Shown here one piece after another: positions 17,688 to 27,936 of a stretch of 46,312 bases of DNA. Position numbers and translations under genes: made by a program. Below the pieces are notes generated by a model. The model saw only the letters and a program-made list of their open reading frames with translations, ran no database searches and was not told the origin of the DNA. The DNA comes from a virus, in the IMG/VR virus record IMGVR_UViG_3300025154_000157, positions 1-46,312 of that record; one strand, 5' to 3'. Numbering within the stretch: the first letter of the stretch is position 1; each line of letters starts with the position of its first letter.

Positions 17688-18094
17688 TAAAAGATAATTT
17701 ACAATTGTTTTATAAATATCTTGATATACCTTTTAAAGACGGCGGAAGAGATTATAGTGGTATTGACTGTTTCGGGCTTATTAAACTTATTTATAAAGAA
17801 AAGTTAAATAAGGAAATAAAAGACACGGAAATTTTACCCGGCGATTTAGATGGTTTTGAAAACGAATTAAAAACTTTTTCAAATTCATTTCAAAGAGTTT
17901 TTGACCCGAAAATTTATGATATAATATTATGTTATAAAAGCCCTTCAGAAAAGAATATAAATCATATTGCTTTATATATTGGAAAAGGAAGGGCAATTCA
18001 TGCTGTAAACGGTCAAGGTGTTATAATAGAGAAGTTTATCAGGAATCAGGTTTATTCAAATATGATTGAAGGGTTTTACAGGTACAAAGATTGA
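17684..18094 (+). CDS. tail tip peptidoglycan hydrolase (NlpC/P60, gpK-like)
   Basis: 136 aa with the NlpC/P60 triad pattern: Cys29 in GIDCFGL, His95 in NHIALYIG and a polar His107 in AIHA. As in lambda gpK, but without the extra JAB domain, it probably cuts peptide cross-links locally during DNA entry or tail assembly. Overlaps both gpL-like and gpJ-like genes. Confidence 0.85.
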   Translation: MIKDNLQLFYKYLDIPFKDGGRDYSGIDCFGLIKLIYKEKLNKEIKDTEILPGDLDGFENELKTFSNSFQRVFDPKIYDIILCYKSPSEKNINHIALYIGKGRAIHAVNGQGVIIEKFIRNQVYSNMIEGFYRYKD

Positions 18095-21000
18095 TTTATT
18101 TGATTGAATATGAAAACATCTTTGAGAATAAGAAAAAGGAAACAATTATTCCTTATAAAAAAGGAATAAGGCTTTCTGACTGCTGTGAATTTGACACAGA
18201 GGATTTTATTTATTTAATAAACGGCAGACTTGAAAAAATGGATATTGAAGTTAAAGACAAAACAAGAATCCTTAAAAAGCACTCCATAAAAGGTAAAAGC
18301 TTAAATAAAGTTCTTTCTGTTTTACTTGCGGTTACATTAAACACAATTTTTCCAACCGGTATGATAGGTTTTGGTTTTTCGAGGGCGTTAAATGTTTTTG
18401 CTATAACAATGGTCGGCGGTAAAATAATTAACGCGATTGCTCCACCGCCGAAACCTGATTTTGCAACAGGCGGTTCAAGCGGTTTTGAAGGTTCTCAGGC
18501 TTACGGTTGGTCAGCCCCTGATAATTTAATTGGTCAAGGCTATCCGAAGGCCTTAACATACGGTACAGTTCGCACTGGCGGTGTTGTATTAGGGCAGAAA
18601 GTTACATCAGGCGGTAACGGGCAAGTCCTTAATATGCTTTTGTCTGGCGGTGAAGGTGAAGCAAGTATAATTGATAATATATTGATTAACGGCGAATCAA
18701 TTACGGGCTTTCAGGGATTAACCGTTGAAAAAAGATACGGCACTAATAATCAAGCTGTTATAAGCGATGTAGAAACAACAAGCAAAGAAACCTATTTTAC
18801 AAAACTCATTTTCGCTTATCTTGGTGGCCACCCTTCTTCTCTTGTTCCTGCGAATCACACGACAATAACATTTACAGCAATAGATGCCAAAAACATTGAC
18901 CTTAACATAACTTTCCCGAGTGGTTTATATCAGCATAACATTTATGGTACTGCTCCTATTAATCAGTTTTTTTATTTTGATTTTACAGGAAGTGTTAAAA
19001 ATAATTCAACAGGAGTTGTTACAGTTTTTAGCCAAAGCCCTTTGAAGGTGGCAAATCTAAAAATTATAGATAATAAAATTTTTAGAAATTTGGCTTATTT
19101 TCCCGCGGATTATTCTCTTTGCTTTATACCGGGCAGTTCAACTCCGGGAATGTGCAGTATAAAAATTTGGGCGAATGAAATTATTGAAAATTATACCGAT
19201 TACGGCATTTATTCATTTCAAGGCGATATAACGGTTAGAATTGGCTGTTTTGCAAAGAACGGCACATATTTTGAAACTAATTACGGCGGGAATAGTTTTA
19301 TCGAATCGGTTTCACAGTCAATAGGAGCTTCAAACGGCGGTAATGAGTTTATTTATCAGAATCAGATAGTTTTGGGTTTAAAGGCTATTGCAACGGATAA
19401 ATTAAACGGCAGACGCCCTTCTATAACATGGGAGCAGACGCGAAAAGAAATATGGGCTTATAATCCCGATACAACATCATATGAAAGTAAAAGTTCAGAT
19501 AATCCTGCATGGATAATTTATGATCTTCTTCACAGGTGCAGAAAACTTTACAACATAAATACATCGGCTTATGAATATATTGTCAAAGGTGTTGAAGTTG
19601 CAAGAATAGACTATGATGTTTTTGACGAACTTGCGGATTATTGTGATGAACTTGTTAAGAATCCTGACGGTACATTTAGAAAAAGATTTGTCTGCAATAT
19701 AATTTTTGATGCCTGGCTTAAATTAACCGATGCCGTAGAAAAGGTTTCAAGTGTATGCAGGGCTAACTTGATAATGAAGGGTACTGTTTTTTCTATAATT
19801 TGGAACGCTCCTAAAACAGCCGTTCAGGTTTTCGGCATGAAAGATATAATAAAAGACAGTTATAAAGAGCAGTTGCTTGATAAGATTGACAGGGCCAATG
19901 CCGTTGAACTTACTTTTTTTAACAGAGAAAAAAAATTTGAAAGAGATACAATAATTGAATACGGGAGTGATTGGACGGACGAAGGTTATACAGAAAATAA
20001 AACGCAAAGCACTTATTTTGGAATAACAAATTTTTATCAGGCTTATGAAGAAGCAAAATATTTAATGAGGCTAAACAAGTACCAGAACAGGGTTTGTTCT
20101 TTCAGAAGCGATATAGACGGGGCTGTTTGTCAAGTCGGAGATGTAATAGAGGTTTCACACGAATTAACTGAAATCGGATATTCCGGCGGTGTAGTTTCAG
20201 GAACAGCCAACACGATAAAACTTGACAAAGAAATTACAATTGAAACTGGGAAAAGCTATTCTGTTTATGTTAGGCATGATGATTTATCAGGAGAAGAGCA
20301 TTTAATTATTAATGCAGGTACCGGCTCTTATGATGAGTTCGAAATAACAGATACCTTTACAACAACACCCGCATATTTTGATTCGTATGTTTTCGGTGAA
20401 ACGGGATTAAGCAAAAAGAAATTTATTGTTATAGAAAAAAACCGTGAAGCTGATTTGTATTTTGATATAAACTGTATTGAATACGATGAAAGAATTTACA
20501 CCCCTGATTCAAAAGTGATTAAAAAAGTTATTTCAACAGCGGACAACAGGGTAAAGGCTTTAAGAGCAGAAGAAATTATTGAGTTTAGAGGGTTTAATAA
20601 CTTTGAAATATTTGTCAATGTAACATGGATTCCCAATAAAGAAACCTATTTCGGGGCAAGAGTAATGACCTTTACCGCCAATGACGATTCAAACAATGCT
20701 GTAAACGCTTATCTTTTAAGCGAAGATAAAACAAGCATAAAATTTAAGGCTGAAAAAGGACAATCTTTTGCAATACTTGTTTATTCAAAAGACATATTCG
20801 GAAGAGAATCACAACCGCAAAGAGTCGATTATTCGGTAAACGGAAATTTACCCGTTCCATCTCAGGTAACAGGATTTTCATCAAAAGAAAAAAACGATCA
20901 GTTATATTTATACTGGGATAAAGGTCAGTATTTAGGGCTTTCGCATTGGGAAATAAGATATTCGCCTTTGACAGATACAAACGATTTAACATGGGATAAC

Positions 21001-22671
21001 GCAGAGGTTTTTATTAAAGAATGTAAAACAAATGATTACATCGGCTCAGGTAAAACAGGGCTTTACATGATAAAAAGTGTAAACCTTACAGGGCAGTATT
21101 CGGACGATTATTCAACAGTTGCATTCGCTTCAAGTTTGAAATTGTTTTCTTTAGATACAGATATAACAAAAACAGATAGCGATACATGGGGTGAATTGTT
21201 TGTAACAACCTCAACCGCTCCGGCAATGTATTTTAAGGAAGATACAGGCTCAGGGCTTGGAAGTGAATTAACATTTTTATTAACAGCTTCAACAACTTAT
21301 ACCGTAGAAGAATTATGCACTGCAGTTGTTGACGGTTTTGAATCGGTTGGAACAGCCGGTTATTACTGTAATTACGATTATCAAAAAAGAGAGTTTACAA
21401 TAGGCAATGATGATTTAACAGAATTGCAGTTGTTGTTTTATAAATTTGGATCGCCAGAAAACGATAGCGCTATGGCTATGGCTGATTTGTTGAGATTAGA
21501 TTATAACGGTGTTTGGGCTTTAGATTTAACGGGAGCAACCAACTATAGTTCTTATGCTATAGTTGGTTTTTACGGTTCTGGTTGGGCTTTCTATTCAAAA
21601 CTTTATTCGGGAGGTTCTTTAGGAACACAAAAAACGGTAAATATTGGAAATTCAAATAGAACTTTAACAGAATTTATTAACGCATTAATTGCCGAGCTTG
21701 AAAGTGAAATAGGTTCTGGTTTTGAAATTGCTTTTAATAGAGAAAGGCTTTTAATAAATAACGATAATTTAATTTATTATCAAATTTATAAATATACAGG
21801 CGTTATTTATGCAGATTTGATGCCGTCTTTAGGTTTTGATAATACCTTTGTATATTCGGGTTCAAACGAATATAGATCAGAAAACAAAATAACAAGAAGA
21901 GCAAATTTTCAAACCGCAATGATTGTTGGCAAACATGACGGCACGGCAAATCATATTGATACAAATAATTATCTCATCATTAGCGATATAATTGACGGCT
22001 CAAACCCGACAACATCGGCACACTCCAAGTATAATTCAACAACAGGCTTTATAGAAGCTTATTTTGAACTTGGCGAACAGTTTGTATTGTTTCACGAACA
22101 GAATGTAATAATAAATGCAAAATTAACGATAGATAAGAATTTGCCTGTTGTTGGTGTTGGTTCTAATCTTAATATTGATGATTACACTATAAACTGGGAT
22201 AACATGGCTCAGATTTGGGATTCCGATTACACGCAGTACAGCCGTTTCGGTTCAATTGTGCAGATTTCAGAATATAAAAATTCAGCTTGGGGCGATTGGA
22301 AAAATTGCACTTCAGGCGGTTTTTCAGGAAGTAAATTTAAGTTTAGAATTAAATTATGGACAGATTCGAGTTTATATACTCCTGCTGTTTTGAATCCTGA
22401 TATAGAAATTTACGCACCTTACAGGACAGAATCTAAAACATTAATTGAAGAAGATACAGGTTCAGGGATTCATACAATTACTTTTGAAGATGCTTTTGAA
22501 ACAATTCCTGTTGTTAGAATAGACTTTCCTGAAGGCGAAGAGTTAACGAACGGCTATCAAATAAATTTTATAAATAGAGAAACCTTTGAAATTGTTTTTT
22601 GGGACGATTACGCACGAACTATTTTATATGAAGGTGTTGTAAAATTCACCTATACTGCGATAGGATATTAA
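18091..22671 (+). CDS. tail tip / central fibre protein (gpJ-like with fused gpI-like N-terminus)
   Basis: 1526 aa. It starts at TTG overlapping the gpK-like stop (TTGA). Residues about 1-170 hold a ubiquitin-like start, hydrophobic helices (VLSVLLAVTLNTIFPTGM) and a Gly-rich linker, as in gpI-type assembly proteins. Residues about 135-900 match the gpJ hub (GYPKALTYGTVRTGG; the AWIIYDLLH segment). Fibronectin-like beta domains follow. At about 1030-1255 lie two copies of the module also found in the tail tube. The C-terminal 250 residues are likely receptor-contacting. Confidence 0.88.
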   Translation: MIYLIEYENIFENKKKETIIPYKKGIRLSDCCEFDTEDFIYLINGRLEKMDIEVKDKTRILKKHSIKGKSLNKVLSVLLAVTLNTIFPTGMIGFGFSRALNVFAITMVGGKIINAIAPPPKPDFATGGSSGFEGSQAYGWSAPDNLIGQGYPKALTYGTVRTGGVVLGQKVTSGGNGQVLNMLLSGGEGEASIIDNILINGESITGFQGLTVEKRYGTNNQAVISDVETTSKETYFTKLIFAYLGGHPSSLVPANHTTITFTAIDAKNIDLNITFPSGLYQHNIYGTAPINQFFYFDFTGSVKNNSTGVVTVFSQSPLKVANLKIIDNKIFRNLAYFPADYSLCFIPGSSTPGMCSIKIWANEIIENYTDYGIYSFQGDITVRIGCFAKNGTYFETNYGGNSFIESVSQSIGASNGGNEFIYQNQIVLGLKAIATDKLNGRRPSITWEQTRKEIWAYNPDTTSYESKSSDNPAWIIYDLLHRCRKLYNINTSAYEYIVKGVEVARIDYDVFDELADYCDELVKNPDGTFRKRFVCNIIFDAWLKLTDAVEKVSSVCRANLIMKGTVFSIIWNAPKTAVQVFGMKDIIKDSYKEQLLDKIDRANAVELTFFNREKKFERDTIIEYGSDWTDEGYTENKTQSTYFGITNFYQAYEEAKYLMRLNKYQNRVCSFRSDIDGAVCQVGDVIEVSHELTEIGYSGGVVSGTANTIKLDKEITIETGKSYSVYVRHDDLSGEEHLIINAGTGSYDEFEITDTFTTTPAYFDSYVFGETGLSKKKFIVIEKNREADLYFDINCIEYDERIYTPDSKVIKKVISTADNRVKALRAEEIIEFRGFNNFEIFVNVTWIPNKETYFGARVMTFTANDDSNNAVNAYLLSEDKTSIKFKAEKGQSFAILVYSKDIFGRESQPQRVDYSVNGNLPVPSQVTGFSSKEKNDQLYLYWDKGQYLGLSHWEIRYSPLTDTNDLTWDNAEVFIKECKTNDYIGSGKTGLYMIKSVNLTGQYSDDYSTVAFASSLKLFSLDTDITKTDSDTWGELFVTTSTAPAMYFKEDTGSGLGSELTFLLTASTTYTVEELCTAVVDGFESVGTAGYYCNYDYQKREFTIGNDDLTELQLLFYKFGSPENDSAMAMADLLRLDYNGVWALDLTGATNYSSYAIVGFYGSGWAFYSKLYSGGSLGTQKTVNIGNSNRTLTEFINALIAELESEIGSGFEIAFNRERLLINNDNLIYYQIYKYTGVIYADLMPSLGFDNTFVYSGSNEYRSENKITRRANFQTAMIVGKHDGTANHIDTNNYLIISDIIDGSNPTTSAHSKYNSTTGFIEAYFELGEQFVLFHEQNVIINAKLTIDKNLPVVGVGSNLNIDDYTINWDNMAQIWDSDYTQYSRFGSIVQISEYKNSAWGDWKNCTSGGFSGSKFKFRIKLWTDSSLYTPAVLNPDIEIYAPYRTESKTLIEEDTGSGIHTITFEDAFETIPVVRIDFPEGEELTNGYQINFINRETFEIVFWDDYARTILYEGVVKFTYTAIGY

Positions 22672-22683
22672 CAAGGGGGATAA

Positions 22684-23214
22684 ATGGCTCAGTCTACAAT
22701 AATTGAAATACCTAATCAGCCTAAAAATACGATAAGGGCACATTTAAACGAATTAATAAAAGCTTCTTATACAATGTGGGCGGGAAGTGTAGAACCCGTA
22801 CCTTCACCAACGGGCAGTAACCCGAAATCAACAGCTTATATGTGGTGGAATGATACAAATAATCTGCTAATTAAATTAAGGAATGCAGATAATACAGACT
22901 GGTATGTAATACTTGATTATTCAAATCTTGCTGTTATAGGTTCTGGCGGAGTTGGTTTTAAGCCTTATAAAAAAGTCAGCAAAGATATTTTAATCATTTC
23001 TTCAGGGCAAGTTGATTTTACAACAGGTGAAGAATATGTAACGGGCAGTTTATCTGTTTACCGAAACGGCGTTAGAATAAGAAACGGCTATGTAACTGAA
23101 TCAGATCAATCAACAGACCCGGGAGAATTTACCCTTGATTCAACTTACATTTCGGATAATCCTTTTGATACAACATATGAAGAGTTAAGCGTTGAATACA
23201 ATGCTTATATATAG
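22684..23214 (+). CDS. tail tip / fibre-associated protein
   Basis: 176 aa right after gpJ, ribosome site AAGGGGG. The N-terminal IEIPNQPKNTIRAHLNELIKA is followed by an AYMWWNDTNNLLIKLRNADNTDW pattern (split here) often seen in short collar/fibre-attachment proteins of phages, and a beta-rich C-terminus. It probably connects the distal fibre to the hub. I do not recognise a named family. Confidence 0.6.
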   Translation: MAQSTIIEIPNQPKNTIRAHLNELIKASYTMWAGSVEPVPSPTGSNPKSTAYMWWNDTNNLLIKLRNADNTDWYVILDYSNLAVIGSGGVGFKPYKKVSKDILIISSGQVDFTTGEEYVTGSLSVYRNGVRIRNGYVTESDQSTDPGEFTLDSTYISDNPFDTTYEELSVEYNAYI

Positions 23215-23222
23215 GGGTTAAT

Positions 23223-23906
23223 GTGGAATCATTCAGAGCAAGAAAAGGCGGAACATTATTTTTAGGCAGGGAGAAATCAACAGACCAATCAGCCGTTAAA
23301 TTTGGAATAGATGATGATGGAAACGGTTATTTAATTATTTATGACGGTTCTGAAAATGAAATAATAAAATTAAACCTTGCACAGGGAATAAGGTTATTAG
23401 AAGATGCGACAGTATGGGAAGATTTGAATTTTGCGGTATTAAAATCGGGGCTTGGTGTTGCAAATAATCCTGCAATAGTTGCTGTTGGAAATGTTTATCA
23501 CAAATCTTTTTCAACTAATAATTATGTTAATGATGGTCAAGAAATACCTCACAACGCTAAAACAAGCACAACGGCTCAATGGCATTATCACGCCTTTATA
23601 GAACCCGGGAAAAGTGTAGGAACAACGGGGGCGGAATTTACCCTTTATTGGGAACATAGAAACAGCGGAACAACTACAACCGGAACGGTAACAGGAACAA
23701 TAACATCGGCACAGCTTACAACTTCTGCAAGTGGCGGTAAAATAGATGTTAATATGGGAACTCCGATATCAATTGAATGGAGCGGTCAAATGGTTTGCGT
23801 TTTTAAAAGAACCGGCGGAGATGCAGGGGAAGTAATTGTTACAACTTACGGGCTTCATCATGAGGTTGACGGCAACGGCTCAGATTTAATTGCAAGTAAA
23901 ACATAA
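23223..23906 (+). CDS. distal tail/fibre protein
   Basis: 227 aa from GTG at 23223, just after the previous stop, with TAGGGG upstream. Beta-rich; a His-rich stretch (TTAQWHYHAFIEPG) and a Thr/Gly-rich segment around residues 150-170 resemble fibre shaft or tip domains. Located among receptor-binding genes. Function beyond fibre component not recognised. Confidence 0.55.
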   Translation: MESFRARKGGTLFLGREKSTDQSAVKFGIDDDGNGYLIIYDGSENEIIKLNLAQGIRLLEDATVWEDLNFAVLKSGLGVANNPAIVAVGNVYHKSFSTNNYVNDGQEIPHNAKTSTTAQWHYHAFIEPGKSVGTTGAEFTLYWEHRNSGTTTTGTVTGTITSAQLTTSASGGKIDVNMGTPISIEWSGQMVCVFKRTGGDAGEVIVTTYGLHHEVDGNGSDLIASKT

Positions 23907-23915
23907 GGAGAAGCA

Positions 23916-26270
23916 ATGAATAAAAGATTATTTACATTTACACTTTTAATTCTTTTAAGCGTTTCGATATTTGCACAGGGTAAAATAAACCCAAATCAAA
24001 TTGAATGGCGAATTCCAGTTGCTGGAGATATTACAGCAACATCTTTTTCAGGTACACCTGCTCCTGTTGGTGTAACAGGTGTTTCTATTGAAGGTATAAG
24101 CGAATCAATCAAATCGCTTATAACCGGCACAATTACAGCCATGGCGATTTACGAACGCAACAAAGATGATGTATTTTCAATAAATGACCCTCGAAAATAC
24201 TGGTATAAAAAACAAGACACATCGTGGTATCAGGAGTTAGGCGAGTTTCCTGAAAGGGTTTTGCTAGTAGGTGCTGATAGTTTATATGTTGTTGACTTGG
24301 ATACGCAAGAAGTGTATATGGAGTTTGAAAGAAATAGTACAGGGGAAAATTTATTAGGAAATACAACTAAAATTCTTACTTCAATTTACATGAAAAACGG
24401 AGTGCTATTTAGTGGTCAAACCAAAGCAGATTTGTTGGGAAATTTAACTGTTGTTGATTTTTTTTCAGATAATGCACTTTTTATTACTACAACCAGTACA
24501 TTAGTTATACAAAATAACATTTCTCAACGAAATGAAGAGTGGTTTTCAACCAACAAATATACAATAATTACCAACAAATATTTAATTATTAACAGACAAA
24601 TAAACTCAGTCCACGCAAACATAGTAAACGGCACACTTTACGCAGTCGTAGGCACAGACGGCGGACTATCTCAGATTAACATGGATACTGGAGTTGTTTG
24701 GGATAATACCGACACAGCAACAAATAAAAAAATTAATTGTGTAAAACTTTTTGACGATGGTAAAATTTATTTTTCCTGTCAAGATTCAGCAACAGAAACC
24801 GATTATCAAAAGCTGTATAAAAGGGATATTTTAACCGCAGATGTTAGTGGCTATGATACGGGTTCGGTTGAATACTCAATAACAGCAGGAACACCCGCAG
24901 GAATCCCTATTGACACAGCAACAGCAGAAATGAATGATATCGTTATAACCGGTTCATCACTTTCCGAATCAGGACAAAATAAAGTAATCCTTGGAAAAGA
25001 AACAAAGTTAACAATACTCCACGAAAACAGCACACCTGCTCAAGGGTGGTATCAGTACAAAACCAACACTTATGACACAGGCTTACTTTACAATGATACC
25101 GCAGTTGTAGGCTCTTATCTTAATGGTTTAGATAGTGTTGTTGCTGATAGGAGTTACAGGGGTAATACATTAACAAATGAAGGCACAGTTGCGGTTAGTG
25201 CTGATGTTACTGCTCCTTTTGGGGTTTCGGCTTTATTTGACGGAACAACCGAATACCTTTGGAGTGCTGATACTGATTTTGATTTTGCGACCAAAACCGC
25301 ACTTGCTGTTTCTTTTTGGCTTAAACCTTCAGACGGTCAACCTGCAACGGCAGAAACTATTATCGCCGAATATATTGACAATACAGACGGCACTTTTTTT
25401 ATAAGCCTTGGCACAGATGGAAAAATTTCTTTTACAATTTCAAACGGCACAACATCACAAACTACAACAACTTCATCGGCAGTTTTTGCAAACGGTGCAG
25501 TTTCTTCTTTTGCTCATGTTTATTGTGTTTATTCAGGCGGAAGTTATTTAAGAGTTTATATTAACGGTGTTTTAGCTGGTTCTAACACAACATCAATACA
25601 CGCAAGCCTTGATGTTTCGGTAACTGCTAATTTTACAATCGGTTCAAAAAATGCGGGTGTTGAAAAATTAACAGGATATTTATCACAAGTTAAAATTTTT
25701 AATTCATTGGCTAATAATGTTGCTAATTACGGTAAAGCCGAATACGAACTTGGCAAAAATACAATCGGAAAAACTTGTTTAATACAGGGCAATTCAGCTC
25801 AGGTTAATTCTGTTAGTGCTAATGGTGATGATGTTTTGATCAGTACAGGCGATGGAACTTATACAGGTTTTGTTCAAACTATTTCAGGTGGTGCAACAAT
25901 ATTAACGATTGAAGCGACAACGAACGCAAATAACCTTGTTTTAGCAAGTAAAGATTACACGGTTTATTCAGCTGTAACAGCTTCAGCGTTGCATTTAATA
26001 AGACCTGACATAGATTTTCTCAAGTATGTTCAAAATCTTGTTTACAAACCTAAAGAAACTATATTTATAAAAGGTTCATGGGCTTCGGGCGGTTCATCAA
26101 TTACTGTTACGAATCCTTATATAACCGACAACAGTAACATAATAGCAATGCCACAATCTGCACCTGAAGGAAGTTGGTATTTAACAGGTCAGGCAGTCGG
26201 TACAGTTACAATAAACAGCTTATCAACAGAAGCTTATTCAGTCGATTACTTACTAATGATAAATAATTAA
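23916..26270 (+). CDS. large secreted-type LamG protein with signal peptide
   Basis: 784 aa with a strong AAGGAG site. Residues 1-20 form a Sec signal peptide (MNKRLF, hydrophobic LLILLSVSIF, cleavage at FA-Q). About 100-300 has propeller-like strands (VLLVGADSLYVVDLDTQEVY). About 405-605 is a LamG/concanavalin-type domain (FDGTTEYLW, VYINGVLAG, TIGSKNAG). It is placed like a tail fibre, yet a signal peptide is unusual for a virion protein assembled in the cytoplasm. It might be exported to the cell surface instead. Confidence 0.65.
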   Translation: MNKRLFTFTLLILLSVSIFAQGKINPNQIEWRIPVAGDITATSFSGTPAPVGVTGVSIEGISESIKSLITGTITAMAIYERNKDDVFSINDPRKYWYKKQDTSWYQELGEFPERVLLVGADSLYVVDLDTQEVYMEFERNSTGENLLGNTTKILTSIYMKNGVLFSGQTKADLLGNLTVVDFFSDNALFITTTSTLVIQNNISQRNEEWFSTNKYTIITNKYLIINRQINSVHANIVNGTLYAVVGTDGGLSQINMDTGVVWDNTDTATNKKINCVKLFDDGKIYFSCQDSATETDYQKLYKRDILTADVSGYDTGSVEYSITAGTPAGIPIDTATAEMNDIVITGSSLSESGQNKVILGKETKLTILHENSTPAQGWYQYKTNTYDTGLLYNDTAVVGSYLNGLDSVVADRSYRGNTLTNEGTVAVSADVTAPFGVSALFDGTTEYLWSADTDFDFATKTALAVSFWLKPSDGQPATAETIIAEYIDNTDGTFFISLGTDGKISFTISNGTTSQTTTTSSAVFANGAVSSFAHVYCVYSGGSYLRVYINGVLAGSNTTSIHASLDVSVTANFTIGSKNAGVEKLTGYLSQVKIFNSLANNVANYGKAEYELGKNTIGKTCLIQGNSAQVNSVSANGDDVLISTGDGTYTGFVQTISGGATILTIEATTNANNLVLASKDYTVYSAVTASALHLIRPDIDFLKYVQNLVYKPKETIFIKGSWASGGSSITVTNPYITDNSNIIAMPQSAPEGSWYLTGQAVGTVTINSLSTEAYSVDYLLMINN

Positions 26271-26281
26271 AGGGGGATAAT

Positions 26282-26668
26282 ATGAGATGTTTTACAGTTT
26301 TAATTTTAATGTTACTTTGTGGAATTTGTTTTGCTCAGGATTCTTTAACTGTTGAGGTGTTTAACGGCTTTTCAGCGGTATCGAATCAAACGGGGCAGGA
26401 GTTCTATATACAAATATCAAAGGTTGTTATAGATAAGCCCACAAATGCCGTTTATTGTCATTTTGACGCTTACAATAGCAAAGCTGATTTTGTATCGGGT
26501 AAAGATAAAATCTCAACAAAGGCTTTTCAGATCCCTTTAACTGAGGATTTACAAGGTTTTGTCGATATGATTTTTCAAACGGCTTACAGGCAGACAATTT
26601 TAAATAGCGGTAACATTCCTGTTTTTAATATTACAACTGTCGATTCTTTTACAATTATATTAAAATAA
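26282..26668 (+). CDS. small exported protein with signal peptide
   Basis: 128 aa. A signal peptide (hydrophobic VLILMLLCGICF, cleavage at FA-Q around residue 18) is followed by a mature beta-rich domain of about 110 residues without lipobox. Same signature as the 784-aa neighbour 11 bases upstream, so both may be exported together. I do not recognise it. A surface or periplasmic role such as superinfection exclusion is only a guess. Confidence 0.6.
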   Translation: MRCFTVLILMLLCGICFAQDSLTVEVFNGFSAVSNQTGQEFYIQISKVVIDKPTNAVYCHFDAYNSKADFVSGKDKISTKAFQIPLTEDLQGFVDMIFQTAYRQTILNSGNIPVFNITTVDSFTIILK

Positions 26669-26671
26669 TTC

Positions 26672-26700
26672 TTGTTAATTTTAATATGATTAATTATAAT
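26672..26700 (+). promoter_or_regulatory. promoter of the lysis cassette
   Basis: TTGTTA at 26672-26677 and TATAAT at 26695-26700 with a 17-bp spacer in the gap before the holin-like gene. AAAGGA and the ATG at 26718 follow. Good -10, weaker -35. Confidence 0.6.
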
Positions 26701-26717
26701 AAAAAGGAAATAAACTT

Positions 26718-26957
26718 ATGAAAGGCTTTGAAATTTGCGACATGAACGAACACGAATTTTACGGAATAATAATGCAAATGAACAGCAAAATAGATACATT
26801 ACTTGAAAGAAGTGTATCAAAAGATGATTGTTACAAAAGTAAAGCTGAATGTTACAAAAGTAATATTGAACCGATAAAAGCCTTTCAATACAAATTTGCG
26901 GGTGCAATGCTTGCAATAAATATTATAGCGGTTTATGCTATAAAAAAATGGGGGTGA
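26718..26957 (+). CDS. XhlA-like membrane protein (holin-associated candidate)
   Basis: 79 aa: an N-terminal helical region (MNSKIDTLLERSV) with two CYKSKAE/CYKSNIE repeats, then one C-terminal transmembrane helix (FAGAMLAINIIAVYAI) and a short KKWG tail. This topology is like XhlA/hemolysin-type lysis accessories. It precedes the endolysin and overlaps its upstream ATG. Confidence 0.6.
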   Translation: MKGFEICDMNEHEFYGIIMQMNSKIDTLLERSVSKDDCYKSKAECYKSNIEPIKAFQYKFAGAMLAINIIAVYAIKKWG

Positions 26958-26959
26958 AA

Positions 26960-27352
26960 ATGCAAAAAGATTTATGGGAATCAATAGAATTTTTTAAGTA
27001 TCAGGAGTTTAATTCTCCTGACCATGACCGCTCGGGAATGCTGATGAACTATGAATTTATGTGTATTCTTGATAACATTCGCAGACAGCACGGCAAACCA
27101 ATTAGAATTAATTCGGGCTATCGAACAAAAGAACATAATGACCATCTGATTAAATCGGGTGCAAAGGCATCTCCTGGATCAAGCCATATGAAAGGTTTAG
27201 CGGTTGATATAAAGTGTAACGACGATAAAGAGCGGTTTGAACTTGTTAACCTTGCCCTTGCCCATGGAATTAACAGAATAGGTGTTGCAAAAACTTTTAT
27301 TCATCTCGATGTCGATAAGGAAAAAAATCAAAATAGAATATGGATTTATTAA
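26960..27352 (+). CDS. endolysin, peptidase M15 (D-Ala-D-Ala carboxypeptidase-like)
   Basis: 130 aa from the ATG at 26960, which has GGGGGTG upstream; an in-frame ATG at 26948 overlaps the previous gene. Zinc ligands fit M15: His76 in GSSHMKGLAVDI, Asp83, and His115 in FIHLDV. NSGYRTKEHN is the family's substrate-side motif. It cuts peptidoglycan cross-links at the end of infection. No signal peptide, so release depends on a holin. Confidence 0.88.
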   Translation: MQKDLWESIEFFKYQEFNSPDHDRSGMLMNYEFMCILDNIRRQHGKPIRINSGYRTKEHNDHLIKSGAKASPGSSHMKGLAVDIKCNDDKERFELVNLALAHGINRIGVAKTFIHLDVDKEKNQNRIWIY

Positions 27353-27492
27353 ACGAAGGTTACAAAATAGAGTGCAAATCATGCGGAGCGGTTTACACAC
27401 TTTCTGTTCCAGCAACAACTTGTCAGAAATGCTTTGTTTCGGGTAAATGCGATATTTCGGGTGTAGTTAATGTTTTAAATGGCGAATGGTAA
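27340..27492 (+). CDS. 50-aa zinc-ribbon-like protein in the lysis cassette
   Basis: Starts at ATG 27340, overlapping the endolysin end by 13 nt in another frame. Four Cys in two pairs (CKSCG at residues 12-16; CQKC at 28-31) suggest a small zinc ribbon, plus one further Cys. Codon use is like its neighbours. Function unknown. Confidence 0.6.
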   Translation: MDLLNEGYKIECKSCGAVYTLSVPATTCQKCFVSGKCDISGVVNVLNGEW

Positions 27493-27510
27493 AATAACCA
27501 GGAGGAAATA

Positions 27511-27936
27511 ATGGAATATTTTTACAAAATTTTAGCAAGTGATGAAGTTCAAAAAATTATGCTTAACATTGTGATTGCGATTCTTTCGTGGATTGGGCTA
27601 AAAATTTCTGTTCTTGTTTCAGATAAAATTAAAAACGAAAAAGTTAAAAACGCACTTCAGGCAGTTTACGGCAAAGTTTCAGCCGTTGTCATTGATGTTT
27701 ATAAGTCTGGTTCGGAAGATCTCAAGAAAAAAGCAAAAGACGGGAAATTTACTCCGGAAGAAAAAGCTGAGTGGATCTCAAATATTCTTGCTCAAGTCAA
27801 ATTAACAAAACAGGCAGAACTTAATCAGCTTAAATTAGCGGGTGAAGATATTGAAGGAACAATAAAATTTTATTCTGAACTTGCGTGGGCTGAAATTAAA
27901 AAAAAATTATCAATCGGACGGTCGAATTTTATATAA
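27511..27936 (+). CDS. holin (LL-H family-like)
   Basis: 141 aa with an AGGAGG site. One N-terminal membrane helix (about residues 17-38, LNIVIAILSWIGLKISVLV) followed by a long charged helical region (KVKNALQAVYGKVSAVVIDVY, EEKAEWISNIL) is the architecture of LL-H-type holins. It lies beside the M15 endolysin. Its last codons run over a nine-A tract, and the -1 frame continues for 91 codons (see next entry). Confidence 0.65.
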   Translation: MEYFYKILASDEVQKIMLNIVIAILSWIGLKISVLVSDKIKNEKVKNALQAVYGKVSAVVIDVYKSGSEDLKKKAKDGKFTPEEKAEWISNILAQVKLTKQAELNQLKLAGEDIEGTIKFYSELAWAEIKKKLSIGRSNFI

